A stretch of DNA of 64,000 nt from Saprospiraceae bacterium (lineage in GTDB: Bacteria > Bacteroidota > Bacteroidia > Chitinophagales > Saprospiraceae). The notes under the pieces are model-generated. The model searched no databases. It had not been told where the DNA came from and was given only the letters and a program-made list of their open reading frames with translations. Shown here piece by piece: positions 47,588-56,351 of the stretch. The first letter of the stretch is position 1. Each line of letters starts with the position of its first letter. The DNA lies in NCBI GenBank assembly GCA_029262995.1, contig JAJCYH010000020.1:100255-164254 (forward strand). The letters run 5' to 3'. A program made the position numbers and the translations under genes.

Positions 47588-49735
47588 TTATTTGTTTTCA
47601 ACGATCTGATCGTCTTTTTTCATTTTTTTAATATCTGTTCCCAACCTTTGTAAATATGCAATTAGAGCAACGATTTCTTTATTTTCCAATCCTTCCTGAT
47701 CTATACCGTCTTTTTTAAGATTATCTGCTATCATGCTTGCTTGTTTTCTTAGATCATCTTCTGCAATTGTTTCATAACCTGGAGGATATGGAGTATTGAG
47801 TGTTTGAAGAACTCTAATTTTCTTTACAATACTTGTTACATCCAGATCATCAGTAATTAACCAAGGGTAAGCTGGCATAATTGACCCTGGAGACATGCTT
47901 TGTGGATCTAGCATATGGTTATAGTGCCAAATGTCTGAATACTTAGATCCAATTCTGTGTAAATCTGGACCAGTTCTTTTAGAACCCCATAGGAATGGTC
48001 TGTCATAAATAAATTCACCAGATTTAGAAAACTCGCCATATCTTTCTGTTTCTGATCTAAATGGTCTGATCATTTGTGAGTGACAACCTACGCAACCTTC
48101 TCTGATGTATAAATCTCTTCCTTCAAGTTCCAATGGTGTATAAGGTTGTACTGTTGCTATCTTGGGAACATTACTTTCGACCATCATCATTGGAATTATT
48201 TCAATTAGTCCTCCAATGATCACAGCAATAAGTGCAAATCCTGTAAGTGTCAATGATTTTCTTTCTATCCACCTATGCCAATGTTCTTTTGGATGAGGCA
48301 CATAAACTTCTAAAGCTGGCGCAGAACTTTCTTCATCTGAAACAAAATTTCCAGCCTTCATCGTTTTAAATAAATTGTATATCATCACAAACAAACCAAG
48401 GAAGAATATCAATCCACCGACAGAACGCAATGCGTACATAGGAATTATTTGTGTAACTGTTTCAAGAAAGTTTGTATACTGAAGATAGCCATCAGGTGTA
48501 AATTGTTTCCACATTAATTGTTGTGTGACCCCACCCCAATACAATGGAATCGCATAAAACATGATACCTAGAGTTCCCATCCAGAAATGAATGTTTGCTA
48601 AGCTTTTAGAGTAGAGTTTGGTGTTGTAGATTTTAGGGATCAACCAATAGAGTACACCAAAAGTAAGCATCCCATTCCATCCTAATGCTCCAACATGAAC
48701 GTGGGCAATGGTCCAGTCAGTATAATGTGTTATTGCATTAAATGATTTAATCGACATCATAGGACCTTCAAAAGTTGACATTCCATATGCGGTAACAGCA
48801 ACAACCATGAATTTTAGTACGGGATCAGTTCTGACTCTATCCCAAGCTCCCCTTAATGTCAAAAGTCCGTTCAACATGCCTCCCCAGGATGGGGCAATCA
48901 ACATCAATGAAAACACCATTCCTAGTGATTGAGCCCAATCGGGTAATGAAGTATAAAGTAGGTGATGGGGTCCAGCCCAAATGTAAATGAAAATTAAAGC
49001 CCAAAAATGTATTATCGATAGCTTATAAGAATATACAGGTCTGTTTGCTGCTTTTGGCAAAAAGTAATACATCAACCCGAGATATGGTGTTGTAAGGAAA
49101 AATGCTACTGCATTATGACCATACCACCACTGCACCAAGGCATCTTGTACACCAGCAAATACAGGAATACTTTTCATCATACTTACAGGAATCTCCAAGT
49201 TGTTAAAAACATGAAGTATGGTCACTGTAACCCAGGTAGCTATATAAAACCAAATGGCAACATACAAATGTTTTTCTCTTCTTTTCAAAATGGTTCCAAA
49301 CATGTTGATTCCAAATATGATCCATATTACAGCAATAGCAATATCAATTGGCCATTCCAATTCAGCATATTCGTGACTACTTGTCATGCCTAAAGGCAGT
49401 GTTATAGCAGCAGCTAGAATAATTGCCTGCCAACCCCAGAAATGAATGTTGCTTAACAGTTTACTATACATTGGTGCCTTACATAACCTCTGTAATGAAT
49501 AGTATACACCCATAAAAATACCGTTACCTACAAATGCGAAAATCACTGCATTTGTATGCAATGGTCTTAGTCTCCCGAATGTGGTATAGGGCAAATCAAA
49601 GTTAAGAACTGGAAAGACAAGTTGTAGAGCAAGTAATAAGCCCACAAGCATGCCAATAACACCAAATATTATGGAGGCAAGAGCAAAATTTCTTACTATT
49701 CCGTTGTCGTACTTAAAATGTTCAATATTAGACAT
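47588..49735 (-). CDS. ccoN: cbb3 oxidase, fused CcoN-CcoO subunits
   Basis: The 715-residue protein joins two subunits. Residues 1-~475 are CcoN with about 12-13 TM helices: haem/copper ligands are seen in RLRPLHTNAV, WWYGHNAVAF, WAGPHHLLY and TIAHVHVGALGW. Residues ~510-715 are CcoO: a TM helix (GFALIAVIIGGLIEIIPMM) and a haem c domain with CVGCHSQM and Met in SIMPAYPWL. It reduces O2 with high affinity and pumps protons. Fusion of ccoN and ccoO is typical of Bacteroidota. Confidence 0.96.
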   Translation of the reverse strand: MSNIEHFKYDNGIVRNFALASIIFGVIGMLVGLLLALQLVFPVLNFDLPYTTFGRLRPLHTNAVIFAFVGNGIFMGVYYSLQRLCKAPMYSKLLSNIHFWGWQAIILAAAITLPLGMTSSHEYAELEWPIDIAIAVIWIIFGINMFGTILKRREKHLYVAIWFYIATWVTVTILHVFNNLEIPVSMMKSIPVFAGVQDALVQWWYGHNAVAFFLTTPYLGLMYYFLPKAANRPVYSYKLSIIHFWALIFIYIWAGPHHLLYTSLPDWAQSLGMVFSLMLIAPSWGGMLNGLLTLRGAWDRVRTDPVLKFMVVAVTAYGMSTFEGPMMSIKSFNAITHYTDWTIAHVHVGALGWNGMLTFGVLYWLIPKIYNTKLYSKSLANIHFWMGTLGIMFYAIPLYWGGVTQQLMWKQFTPDGYLQYTNFLETVTQIIPMYALRSVGGLIFFLGLFVMIYNLFKTMKAGNFVSDEESSAPALEVYVPHPKEHWHRWIERKSLTLTGFALIAVIIGGLIEIIPMMMVESNVPKIATVQPYTPLELEGRDLYIREGCVGCHSQMIRPFRSETERYGEFSKSGEFIYDRPFLWGSKRTGPDLHRIGSKYSDIWHYNHMLDPQSMSPGSIMPAYPWLITDDLDVTSIVKKIRVLQTLNTPYPPGYETIAEDDLRKQASMIADNLKKDGIDQEGLENKEIVALIAYLQRLGTDIKKMKKDDQIVENK

Positions 49736-49775
49736 TGATAACTGTATTTAATTTTCAGTAATAATTTTCGTTTTA

Positions 49776-49931
49776 TCAATCTTTGTCAAGAGGGTCATCA
49801 TCAAAAAGAACTCTGATTGAGGGGGTGTAATCATCCTCATATTGACCAGATTTTACAGCCCAAATAAAGGCTATTAAAAAGCCTATAGCTACAATTAAAC
49901 TGATCGATATCAAGAGAAGAATGATGGACAT
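49776..49931 (-). CDS. ccoS: cbb3 oxidase maturation protein CcoS
   Basis: A 51-residue frame of the right kind and place. It reads MSIILLLISISLIVAIGFLI, then FIWAVKSGQYEDD, with the CcoS hallmark Trp-x-x-x-Ser-Gly-Gln-Tyr-x-Asp just after the single TM helix, and an acidic end. CcoS is needed for haem and copper insertion into CcoN. It starts 128 bases after the end of ccoI and 40 bases before ccoN. It is too short for standard length cut-offs. Confidence 0.9.
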   Translation of the reverse strand: MSIILLLISISLIVAIGFLIAFIWAVKSGQYEDDYTPSIRVLFDDDPLDKD

Positions 49932-49997
49932 TTATAAAATTTAGTGTAAGGTATAATGCACACAGAACATGACGTATAACCTAAGTCAATGGCATAA

Positions 49998-50011
49998 ATG
50001 ATCTTGGTCAT
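49998..50011. promoter_or_regulatory. weak FNR-like box upstream of ccoS
   Basis: ATGAT-CTTG-GTCAT lies about 67 bases before ccoS and is a partial match (7 of 10) to TTGAT-N4-ATCAA. Alone it would not be convincing; a better copy lies upstream of ccoI. Confidence 0.3.
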
Positions 50012-50058
50012 TCGATATTTTATGGAAAGCATGAATCACAAATATTTCATTATAACCA

Positions 50059-52488
50059 TTATAAAAAATGATGTTTTTTTGCCATATAGGTACTAGCTGT
50101 AATTCCTATTAATACTATGGTTACTGAACTTAGGGGCATAAGAATAGCTGCTATAACAGGAGAAAGTAATCCTTGTACAGCAAAGCTCAAACCGACAATA
50201 TTATATAGTAAAGCAATAAAGTATGCTGAAATTACAATGCGAACACTGTCCTTAGAATAGTCCATTAGATTCATAAGTTTGCTAAATTGTCTAGCATCCA
50301 TTATGACATCACAGGATGGCGTAAAATTTGACGTATTTTCACTTATCACGATGCCCACATTACTTTGTTTAAGTGCACCTGAATCGTTTAGACCATCACC
50401 AATCATAGCTACATTAATGTTCTCGGCTTGAAGGTTTCTGATATATGATAATTTGTCCATTGGTTTTTGATCAAACAGGATTTCTGTCGTATTGACAAAG
50501 TATGATTTTAGTGTTTCGTGTTCCTGATTATTATCTCCAGTAATAAGTGATAATCTATATTTTTTTGAAAGATTTTTAATTAATGAATTTAAGCCTTTTC
50601 TGTAGGCATTCTTTTGCAAGTAAAATCCTTTTAGTTTACCATCAACCTCAATATTGATGCCTTTGTTAGACAATGAATCTTCGTCTCCTACATCACCGAT
50701 GAATTCTTGTGAGCCAATTCTGACCAGGTGACCATCAATAAAACCTGAGATTCCTTTCCCTTTTTCTTCTATAAATTCACTAATATCTAAAGCTTGAAAG
50801 TGCTTGTATTTCTTTTCAATTTGCCTACTTAAAGGATGGGTGGAATGTCTACTAAGTGAATAAATAAGTTGCTCTTCTTTTGTTGTTAAACTATATCCAG
50901 AATAAATCAGTTGACTTGATCTAATATTTGTTATTGTTCCAGTCTTGTCAAATACAATATGTTTGATATTTGATATTCTTTCTATGACATCAGTATTTCT
51001 AAGGTAAATACCTTTCATTGCTAGAATTCTTAAGACATTTCCAAAAGTAAATGGAATCGATAAGGCGACAGCACAGGGACATGCAATTATTAGCACTGCG
51101 GTAAAAGCATTAATAGCAGTTGGAATGTCTTTTGGCAACCAATAAAATAATGACGCAAATGATACTAACAAAATAATTATAGTGAATAGCTTGGCTATGC
51201 GATCAGCAATTATTGAAGTCCTTCCATTTTGATTCTCCTTTTTGAATGCTTGATCATTCCATAATTGTGTGAGGTAGCTATTGCTTACAGTCTTGATTAT
51301 TCTTAAGCAGATGATTCCTCCCATCTGTCTTCCTCCGGCATATATCAGATCGTTTTGATGTTTGTCTGATAAAGTGGATTCTCCAGTAACAAAACTATAG
51401 TCCATCTTAGCTTCTCCTTCTATCAAGACTGCATCAGCGGGAACAAGTTCTCCATGGCGTATCATAACTATATCACCTACTTGGAGTTTGTCCAATGTCA
51501 ATTGCAGCTCTGACTCTTCTTTTAGAACCGTGCAAGCAATAGGGAAGTATGATTTAAAATCTCTATCAAAACTGATTTGTGCAAATGTCTTTTGTTGAAA
51601 CCATTTTCCGATAAGGAGAAAGAAGATTAGACCCGATAAAGAATCTAAATACCCAGGACCTATATGTGTCAAAATTTCGTAAACACTTCTTAAAAACAAA
51701 GCCAATATACCCAGAGAGACAGGAACATCAATATTTAAATGTTTTTGCTTTAGTCCTTGCCATGCTGAATGAAAATAGTCTTTACCGCTATAAGCAAGTA
51801 CGGGTATTATAAGAGCTAAATTCAAATATGAAAAGACTCTAGTCAATCCCTGATCATGATCGCTACTAAGCCCTAAATATTCAGGAAAGCTAAATAACAT
51901 AATATTTCCAAAAGCAAATCCTGCTAAACCGAGCTTGTAATAGAGTGACTTGTCAAGCTCTGGTTTTTGATGTTTTTTCTCTAAGTCATTAAGAATGATA
52001 TGTGGTGGATAACCGATTGAAGCCAATAGTTCAACAAGTGACTTTAGGGTTAATTCATTGTAATTAAAACCAATAGCCACACTCTTTTGAAGAAAATCTA
52101 CTCTTACCGATAATACATTATTATTAATTCTCTGTAGGTTTTCGAGCAACCAAAGACAGGATGAACAGTGAATTGCAGGTATATAGAATGCAATTTTCAT
52201 GATATTGTCATCCTTAAAATCGATTAACCTAGATATGGTTAATTCATCATCTAAGAAATCATATTTTTGTTTTCTTATTGCTTTTTGGGAGATTCCTGCT
52301 TTCTCATTAAGCCTATAAAAGTTTTCCAGACCATTTTCTGAAAGTATGGTATATACCATTTGGCAACCTTGACAACAGAATATACTTTCTCCCAACAGAA
52401 TAGTGCTATCCTTGCAAATGTCTCCGCAATGTGTACAGCTAGGCTTTGATTCTATTTTCTTCTTTTGATTTATGTTTGTTTCTAACAC
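50059..52488 (-). CDS. ccoI: copper-transporting P-type ATPase for cbb3 assembly
   Basis: The 809-residue P1B-type ATPase has an N-terminal Cys-rich metal-binding part (CTHCGDICKDS, then CCQGCQMVY), a degenerate HMA domain with CSSCLW near residue 107, eight TM helices including the CPCAVALS motif (Cys-Pro-Cys), the phosphorylation motif DKTGT near residue 520 and GDGLNDSGALKQ. It exports copper to the periplasm for the oxidase. The Cys-rich N-terminus is typical of CcoI/FixI. It is followed by ccoS. Confidence 0.95.
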   Translation of the reverse strand: MLETNINQKKKIESKPSCTHCGDICKDSTILLGESIFCCQGCQMVYTILSENGLENFYRLNEKAGISQKAIRKQKYDFLDDELTISRLIDFKDDNIMKIAFYIPAIHCSSCLWLLENLQRINNNVLSVRVDFLQKSVAIGFNYNELTLKSLVELLASIGYPPHIILNDLEKKHQKPELDKSLYYKLGLAGFAFGNIMLFSFPEYLGLSSDHDQGLTRVFSYLNLALIIPVLAYSGKDYFHSAWQGLKQKHLNIDVPVSLGILALFLRSVYEILTHIGPGYLDSLSGLIFFLLIGKWFQQKTFAQISFDRDFKSYFPIACTVLKEESELQLTLDKLQVGDIVMIRHGELVPADAVLIEGEAKMDYSFVTGESTLSDKHQNDLIYAGGRQMGGIICLRIIKTVSNSYLTQLWNDQAFKKENQNGRTSIIADRIAKLFTIIILLVSFASLFYWLPKDIPTAINAFTAVLIIACPCAVALSIPFTFGNVLRILAMKGIYLRNTDVIERISNIKHIVFDKTGTITNIRSSQLIYSGYSLTTKEEQLIYSLSRHSTHPLSRQIEKKYKHFQALDISEFIEEKGKGISGFIDGHLVRIGSQEFIGDVGDEDSLSNKGINIEVDGKLKGFYLQKNAYRKGLNSLIKNLSKKYRLSLITGDNNQEHETLKSYFVNTTEILFDQKPMDKLSYIRNLQAENINVAMIGDGLNDSGALKQSNVGIVISENTSNFTPSCDVIMDARQFSKLMNLMDYSKDSVRIVISAYFIALLYNIVGLSFAVQGLLSPVIAAILMPLSSVTIVLIGITASTYMAKKHHFL

Positions 52489-52522
52489 AATACGAAAATC
52501 TATATAATTCCTAGATCTGCTT

Positions 52523-52536
52523 TTGATGGGAATCAG
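52523..52536. promoter_or_regulatory. FNR-type box between ccoI and DUF2892 gene
   Basis: TTGAT-GGGA-ATCAG matches the FNR/Crp-family consensus TTGAT-N4-ATCAA at 9 of 10 positions. It sits 35 bases upstream of ccoI and 71 bases upstream of the divergent DUF2892 gene. Oxygen-responsive regulation of cbb3 oxidase genes by Fnr/FixK proteins is well known in other phyla. Confidence 0.55.
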
Positions 52537-52542
52537 TTTGTA

Positions 52543-52560
52543 TAATGACAGTTATCATTA
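52543..52560. promoter_or_regulatory. palindrome next to the FNR-type box
   Basis: TAATGA-cagtta-TCATTA, a perfect 6-base inverted repeat 6 bases from the FNR-type box. It could be a second operator in the ccoI/DUF2892 divergent promoter region. Confidence 0.35.
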
Positions 52561-52606
52561 AGCTAGAGGAATGCTTATGCTTATTTTGTACTTAAATTAC
52601 TTTTCA

Positions 52607-52825
52607 ATGAAGAAAAATATAGGGGTAACAGATAGGATTATAAGATTTGTTTTCATGGATTTATTATTGGGCATGTGTTTGTTGGGAATAAATGTTCCTT
52701 TATGGATTTCCAACCTAAGTTTTATTGTAAGTATATACTTAGTTATCACTATAATATTTGCATATAGCCCAATCTATCATCTTTTCAAGTACGATACCAA
52801 AGAAGAAAAGATCAATACAAATTAA
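52607..52825 (+). CDS. DUF2892 family membrane protein
   Basis: The 72-residue protein starting at 52607 (MKKNIGVTDRIIRFVFMDLL) has two TM helices and the DUF2892 (YgaP-like membrane part) pattern: N-x-G-x-x-D-R-x-x-R and a Pro-Ile-Tyr end (AYSPIYHLFKYDT). An in-frame ATG at 52571 could add 12 residues. These small proteins often lie near rhodanese or respiratory genes. It shares its upstream control region with ccoI. Confidence 0.8.
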   Translation: MKKNIGVTDRIIRFVFMDLLLGMCLLGINVPLWISNLSFIVSIYLVITIIFAYSPIYHLFKYDTKEEKINTN

Positions 52826-52881
52826 TGTTTTGACCTTTTCAAATTGAACCAAAATAACCAATCATTCTAGATCGGATAGGA

Positions 52882-53898
52882 TTAATTTAGTTGTGCCGAA
52901 CTTGGTAACCCTGTTACCGTAGTGTATTTGAAACTCATCTTTTTATCTGGATGAATTATACCAAAAGCAGATTGTACCATTAGTGTAGCCTCATGAAAAC
53001 CGCAAAGAATAAGCTTTAATTTTCCTGGATAAGTACTGATATCTCCAATAGCAAAGATGCCACGTATATTTGTTGAATAATCAAGAGTATCGACTACAAT
53101 TGAGTTTTTTATTATATCTAACCCCCATTCGGCGATTGGATCTAGTTTGGGAACTAAACCAAAGAGAGGGATGAAATGATCTATATTTAGATTAAATTTC
53201 TTGTCAGAATTTGATTTGATAACCACTTGATTGAGGTTTCCATTTCCAGACAATCCAACAACTTGCGCTTCAGTGATTAAATTTATTTTTCTTTTTTTAC
53301 TAAGTGCATTTACCTTTTCAATGGAATCAAGCGTACCTCTAAAGGAGCTTCTTCTATGCACCAAAGTTAACTCTTTAGCGATATCTGCCATGATTATGCT
53401 CCAATCCAAAGCCGAATCCCCACCACCGGCGATCAATATTTTTTTATCCTTGTAAATATTAGGATCCTTAATGCTATATTCTACTCCTTTGTTTTCAAAT
53501 TGCTTAATATTTGGTATAGGTGGTTTTCTTGGTTCAAAACTGCCAAGACCCCCGGCAATGCATACAACTGGAGCCGAATGCACTGTGCCCTTATTCGTTG
53601 TAATTATATAATGACCGTTTTCTAGTTTGTCAATATCGATCGCTTGCTCATTAAAAGTAAAACTTGGTTTGAAAGGCTCTATTTGCTTTAATAAATTATC
53701 TATCAATTCACATGCAATAATAGAAGGGAAGCCAGGGATATCATAAATTGGCTTTTGGGGATAGATTTCATATAATTGTCCACCAGGTTTGTCCAGAGAA
53801 TCAATAATATGACATTTTAAGTTTAATAGACCAGCCTCGAAAACAGTAAAAAGTCCTACTGGACCTGCGCCAATAATTATTATATCGGTCTTAAGCAT
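52882..53898 (-). CDS. ferredoxin/flavodoxin-NADP+ reductase, thioredoxin-reductase type
   Basis: The start at 53898 (MLKTDIIIIGAGPVGLF) gives a 338-residue flavoprotein. It has the FAD motif IIGAGPVGLFTVFEAG, the GGQLYEIYPQKPIYDIPGFP region, the NADP motif ILIAGGGDSALDW near residue 155 and the second FAD motif IFAIGDISTYPGK. It lacks the CxxC of thioredoxin reductases, which marks the TrxR-like FNR family (Bacillus YumC-like). It should exchange electrons between NADPH and ferredoxin or flavodoxin. Confidence 0.88.
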   Translation of the reverse strand: MLKTDIIIIGAGPVGLFTVFEAGLLNLKCHIIDSLDKPGGQLYEIYPQKPIYDIPGFPSIIACELIDNLLKQIEPFKPSFTFNEQAIDIDKLENGHYIITTNKGTVHSAPVVCIAGGLGSFEPRKPPIPNIKQFENKGVEYSIKDPNIYKDKKILIAGGGDSALDWSIIMADIAKELTLVHRRSSFRGTLDSIEKVNALSKKRKINLITEAQVVGLSGNGNLNQVVIKSNSDKKFNLNIDHFIPLFGLVPKLDPIAEWGLDIIKNSIVVDTLDYSTNIRGIFAIGDISTYPGKLKLILCGFHEATLMVQSAFGIIHPDKKMSFKYTTVTGLPSSAQLN

Positions 53899-53981
53899 AT
53901 GTTTGTGTTTTATAAAACACAAAAGAATGTCTTATTATTAATGAGTCAAAGAATTACGATCATCCCTCTAAATGATAGTGG

Positions 53982-54488
53982 TCAGTGTCGTATACAGGAT
54001 TCTAAAAATTTATGCAATGTTATGATTTCGGCTTCCCCCATTTTTTTCCCAAGGCTAGAAACTCTGAAAAGTGAAAGTAAGATAATAAGCAGGACAGGTA
54101 AAAGCCAAAAAACATGTGGCGTTTTTCCTAAGGAAATATAAGATAATCCGAAAATGGAAATAAATAGAATTGCAAGTGCGATTGAAGAATAGAAGAAAAC
54201 AAACATAGTCCATACAGCAGGTCTTGGGCCATAAAGACCTCTGATTATAGATCCTTTTTCATGATCATTTTCTTCGATTGATAGGCTTAACTGGGGTGAC
54301 CAATAATGTTGTTGTTCAGTAGGGAAAAAGAATACGATATGATCATGAACAATTCTTGCCTTACAAGGTGCATTATCTTCGTGTATTGCTAAAGTAATTT
54401 TCTGAATGAGTTCATTCAAGCTAAACCTACTAACAAGCTGAAAGCGAGGTCTAATTTCATCTTTCCAAAATTGATCTGATTTTTCCAA
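53982..54488 (-). CDS. membrane protein of unknown function
   Basis: I do not recognise this 168-residue protein. The first ~85 residues are soluble with an alternating beta pattern (ARIVHDHIVFFFP, HYWSPQLSLSIEE). RGLYGPRPAVWTMFVFFYSS opens two TM helices (about 92-115 and 122-142). A short helical tail ends it. The arrangement (soluble domain, then RGLYGPxxxxWT and two TM helices) suggests a signalling or assembly role at the membrane, but none is established. It lies between the FNR-type reductase and the nos cluster. Confidence 0.6.
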   Translation of the reverse strand: MEKSDQFWKDEIRPRFQLVSRFSLNELIQKITLAIHEDNAPCKARIVHDHIVFFFPTEQQHYWSPQLSLSIEENDHEKGSIIRGLYGPRPAVWTMFVFFYSSIALAILFISIFGLSYISLGKTPHVFWLLPVLLIILLSLFRVSSLGKKMGEAEIITLHKFLESCIRH

Positions 54489-54705
54489 AACAAGACTTTC
54501 TTATAACTTTAAGGTACAATTATATTCTACAGAATTGTTTAAGTAATAAAAAATAATTATCGAGGGATGAAAGTCATCTTTATGGGTAAGCTATGTCATT
54601 TTCTATAATATTCACTTGGTTTAATTTTGTTGTAACAGCTTATTACTTAAATGTAATAGCAAAATTATAATTGCTGCTTTTTAAGCAAGAGGATAGGATT
54701 TAGTT

Positions 54706-54804
54706 ATGGTTAAAGGTGTTTTTGATGTTATGAAAATGACAAACCATGAATTTGAAAGTGAAATGTATTTTAATACATATTTGAGATATGGTTTGATTGG
54801 TTAA
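54706..54804 (+). CDS. candidate 32-residue small protein
   Basis: ATG at 54706 opens MVKGVFDVMKMTNHEFESEM and the frame stops at 54804, three bases before a perfect 12 bp hairpin. A purine-rich AGAGGATAGG lies 8-17 bases upstream. The peptide is not obviously hydrophobic and matches nothing I recognise. Position ahead of the hairpin is suggestive, but such short frames arise by chance and the hairpin also serves nosY on the other strand. Confidence 0.25.
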   Translation: MVKGVFDVMKMTNHEFESEMYFNTYLRYGLIG

Positions 54805-54806
54805 GC

Positions 54807-54840
54807 ATTGGCTCCAGTTAAGAAATTGACTGGAGCCAAT
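54807..54840. terminator. terminator hairpin after nosY
   Basis: ATTGGCTCCAGT / ACTGGAGCCAAT, a perfect 12 bp stem with a 10-base loop. It lies 3 bases after the nosY stop on the minus strand. Neither side has a long T run. Confidence 0.75.
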
Positions 54841-54843
54841 TTA

Positions 54844-55626
54844 TTAAAAGTCCTTTGCTTTGCTCAAACGAATCATGTAATAATAAGGAATAGTTATCCA
54901 TAACACAAGAACTAAGGTAATTAGCATCGAACCAAGTGAGCTTCCAAAGAAGTTTTTAATAACTGCGCCAGAATACCCCATCATTGCAGAAATGTCGAGC
55001 TGAATTATGATTAAAACACGAGCCAATCCAATGGGATTCAACATGCTTAAAACTATGCTTAAATTATCTAGAGGATAAGCCTTGAATAGCATTAATATAA
55101 TCAGAAAGATGCCATCGTAAAGTAAGGCAAAGAAAAGCCATAGACAGATGGCAATACCAAAACCTTTAACTTTATTATCAAATTTTATGGATATAATAAA
55201 TGAAAATAGAGAAAACACTATGGACAATACGATGGATAACACAATCAATACAATATAATTAACGAGTACGGAAGAGTTAAGAACGCCAAATAGAATCAGT
55301 GGGATTCCAACTCCTGAAGCTAGGCTCAATGAAAGAGAGACAGCAAGTCCAAAGTACACACCTGAAAATACAGCCTTTCTATCTACAGGCTGTGTCAGTA
55401 AAAGTTCAATGAATTCTTTGGTATTATAATAGTATATAACCCCGAAAATAATGCCGATCAAGGGTGTAAGTGCAAGTATGATGTTTGTTAAAGTTATTAA
55501 AACCTGTGTAAAGTCATTGCTCAGAATTAGCAAGGCAGATGTAAGGATCAAAAAAAAGCCCATATAATAGAAGAGCCATCTATTCCTAATCATATCATAA
55601 AGGGAGTATTTGAATATCTTGAACAT
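54844..55626 (-). CDS. nosY: NosY-type ABC permease
   Basis: The 260-residue protein has six TM helices (about residues 17-40, 45-68, 95-120, 125-150, 160-185 and 230-252). It has the NosY pattern, including the EFIELLLTQPVDRKAVFSG motif after TM2. It forms the membrane part of the NosFY transporter that, with NosD, supplies sulphur or copper for the CuZ centre of N2O reductase. It is last in the cluster, 4 bases after nosF. Confidence 0.88.
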   Translation of the reverse strand: MFKIFKYSLYDMIRNRWLFYYMGFFLILTSALLILSNDFTQVLITLTNIILALTPLIGIIFGVIYYYNTKEFIELLLTQPVDRKAVFSGVYFGLAVSLSLSLASGVGIPLILFGVLNSSVLVNYIVLIVLSIVLSIVFSLFSFIISIKFDNKVKGFGIAICLWLFFALLYDGIFLIILMLFKAYPLDNLSIVLSMLNPIGLARVLIIIQLDISAMMGYSGAVIKNFFGSSLGSMLITLVLVLWITIPYYYMIRLSKAKDF

Positions 55627-55630
55627 TGCA

Positions 55631-56341
55631 TTATTTGTTTTGTGATTTTAATAGAATATTGGCAATAGCTAATTCAAGACGATTCGTATTTTCCATTTGC
55701 AATAGCTTTTCTAAAGAACCATTGTAGTATATTTTTCCATTAAGGAGGAAGATGATATTGTCTACAAGTTCTTCAATGAAACTCATGATATGTGTTGTCA
55801 GAACAATTGTTTTGCCTTTCAATTTTAGGTTTTTAAGGTAGGTTTTTAGGTTGATCAATGCTATTGGGTCCAAACCATTGCTAGGCTCATCAAGAATTAT
55901 TAGGGGGTTATCAAACATAAGGCACAGAAGGAGGTTTAGTTTTTGTTTGTTGCCTCCAGAAAGAGTGCCTACTTTCTTGTATAGTTCTTTTTCAAAATCG
56001 AATAATTGAATCAATTCGTTTGCATTGGCAGGGCTATTTCTCAGATTTTTAATCATATCAATTAATTCCATTCCGTTTAGATTTTCAGGAAATCTAGCAA
56101 TCTGCGGAAGGTAGGCAATCTGATTTCTGAATTTGCTTTTACCTAGGATATTGATCCCATCCAGTTTGATTTCACCAGAATCTGGTATTACAAGGCCTAA
56201 AAGAGATTTGATTAAGGTTGTTTTGCCAGAACCATTTGGTCCTATCACAGCTGTAATGCTATTCCCACGTATCTCAAGGTCAAGATTGTTAAGCACATGG
56301 TTTTTGCCAAAACTCTTATTTAAATTGGTGAACTCTATCAT
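55631..56341 (-). CDS. nosF: NosF ABC ATPase
   Basis: The 236-residue protein has Walker A GPNGSGKTT near residue 36, the Q-loop in IAYLPQ, signature LSGGNKQKLNL, Walker B with catalytic Glu LIILDEPSNGLDP, and switch His in LTTHIMS. It powers NosY. The gene lies 10 bases after nosD. Confidence 0.92.
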   Translation of the reverse strand: MIEFTNLNKSFGKNHVLNNLDLEIRGNSITAVIGPNGSGKTTLIKSLLGLVIPDSGEIKLDGINILGKSKFRNQIAYLPQIARFPENLNGMELIDMIKNLRNSPANANELIQLFDFEKELYKKVGTLSGGNKQKLNLLLCLMFDNPLIILDEPSNGLDPIALINLKTYLKNLKLKGKTIVLTTHIMSFIEELVDNIIFLLNGKIYYNGSLEKLLQMENTNRLELAIANILLKSQNK

Positions 56342-56351
56342 CCTGTACTTT

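Larger units (their letters stand above)
54489..54843. other. 355-base gap between nosY and the hypothetical membrane gene
   Basis: The gap holds an inverted repeat TATTAC-ttaaat-GTAATA (54641-54658), a 32-codon open frame (54706-54804) and a strong hairpin (54807-54840). The remaining DNA is AT-rich with no clear -7 element on either strand. Confidence 0.6.
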
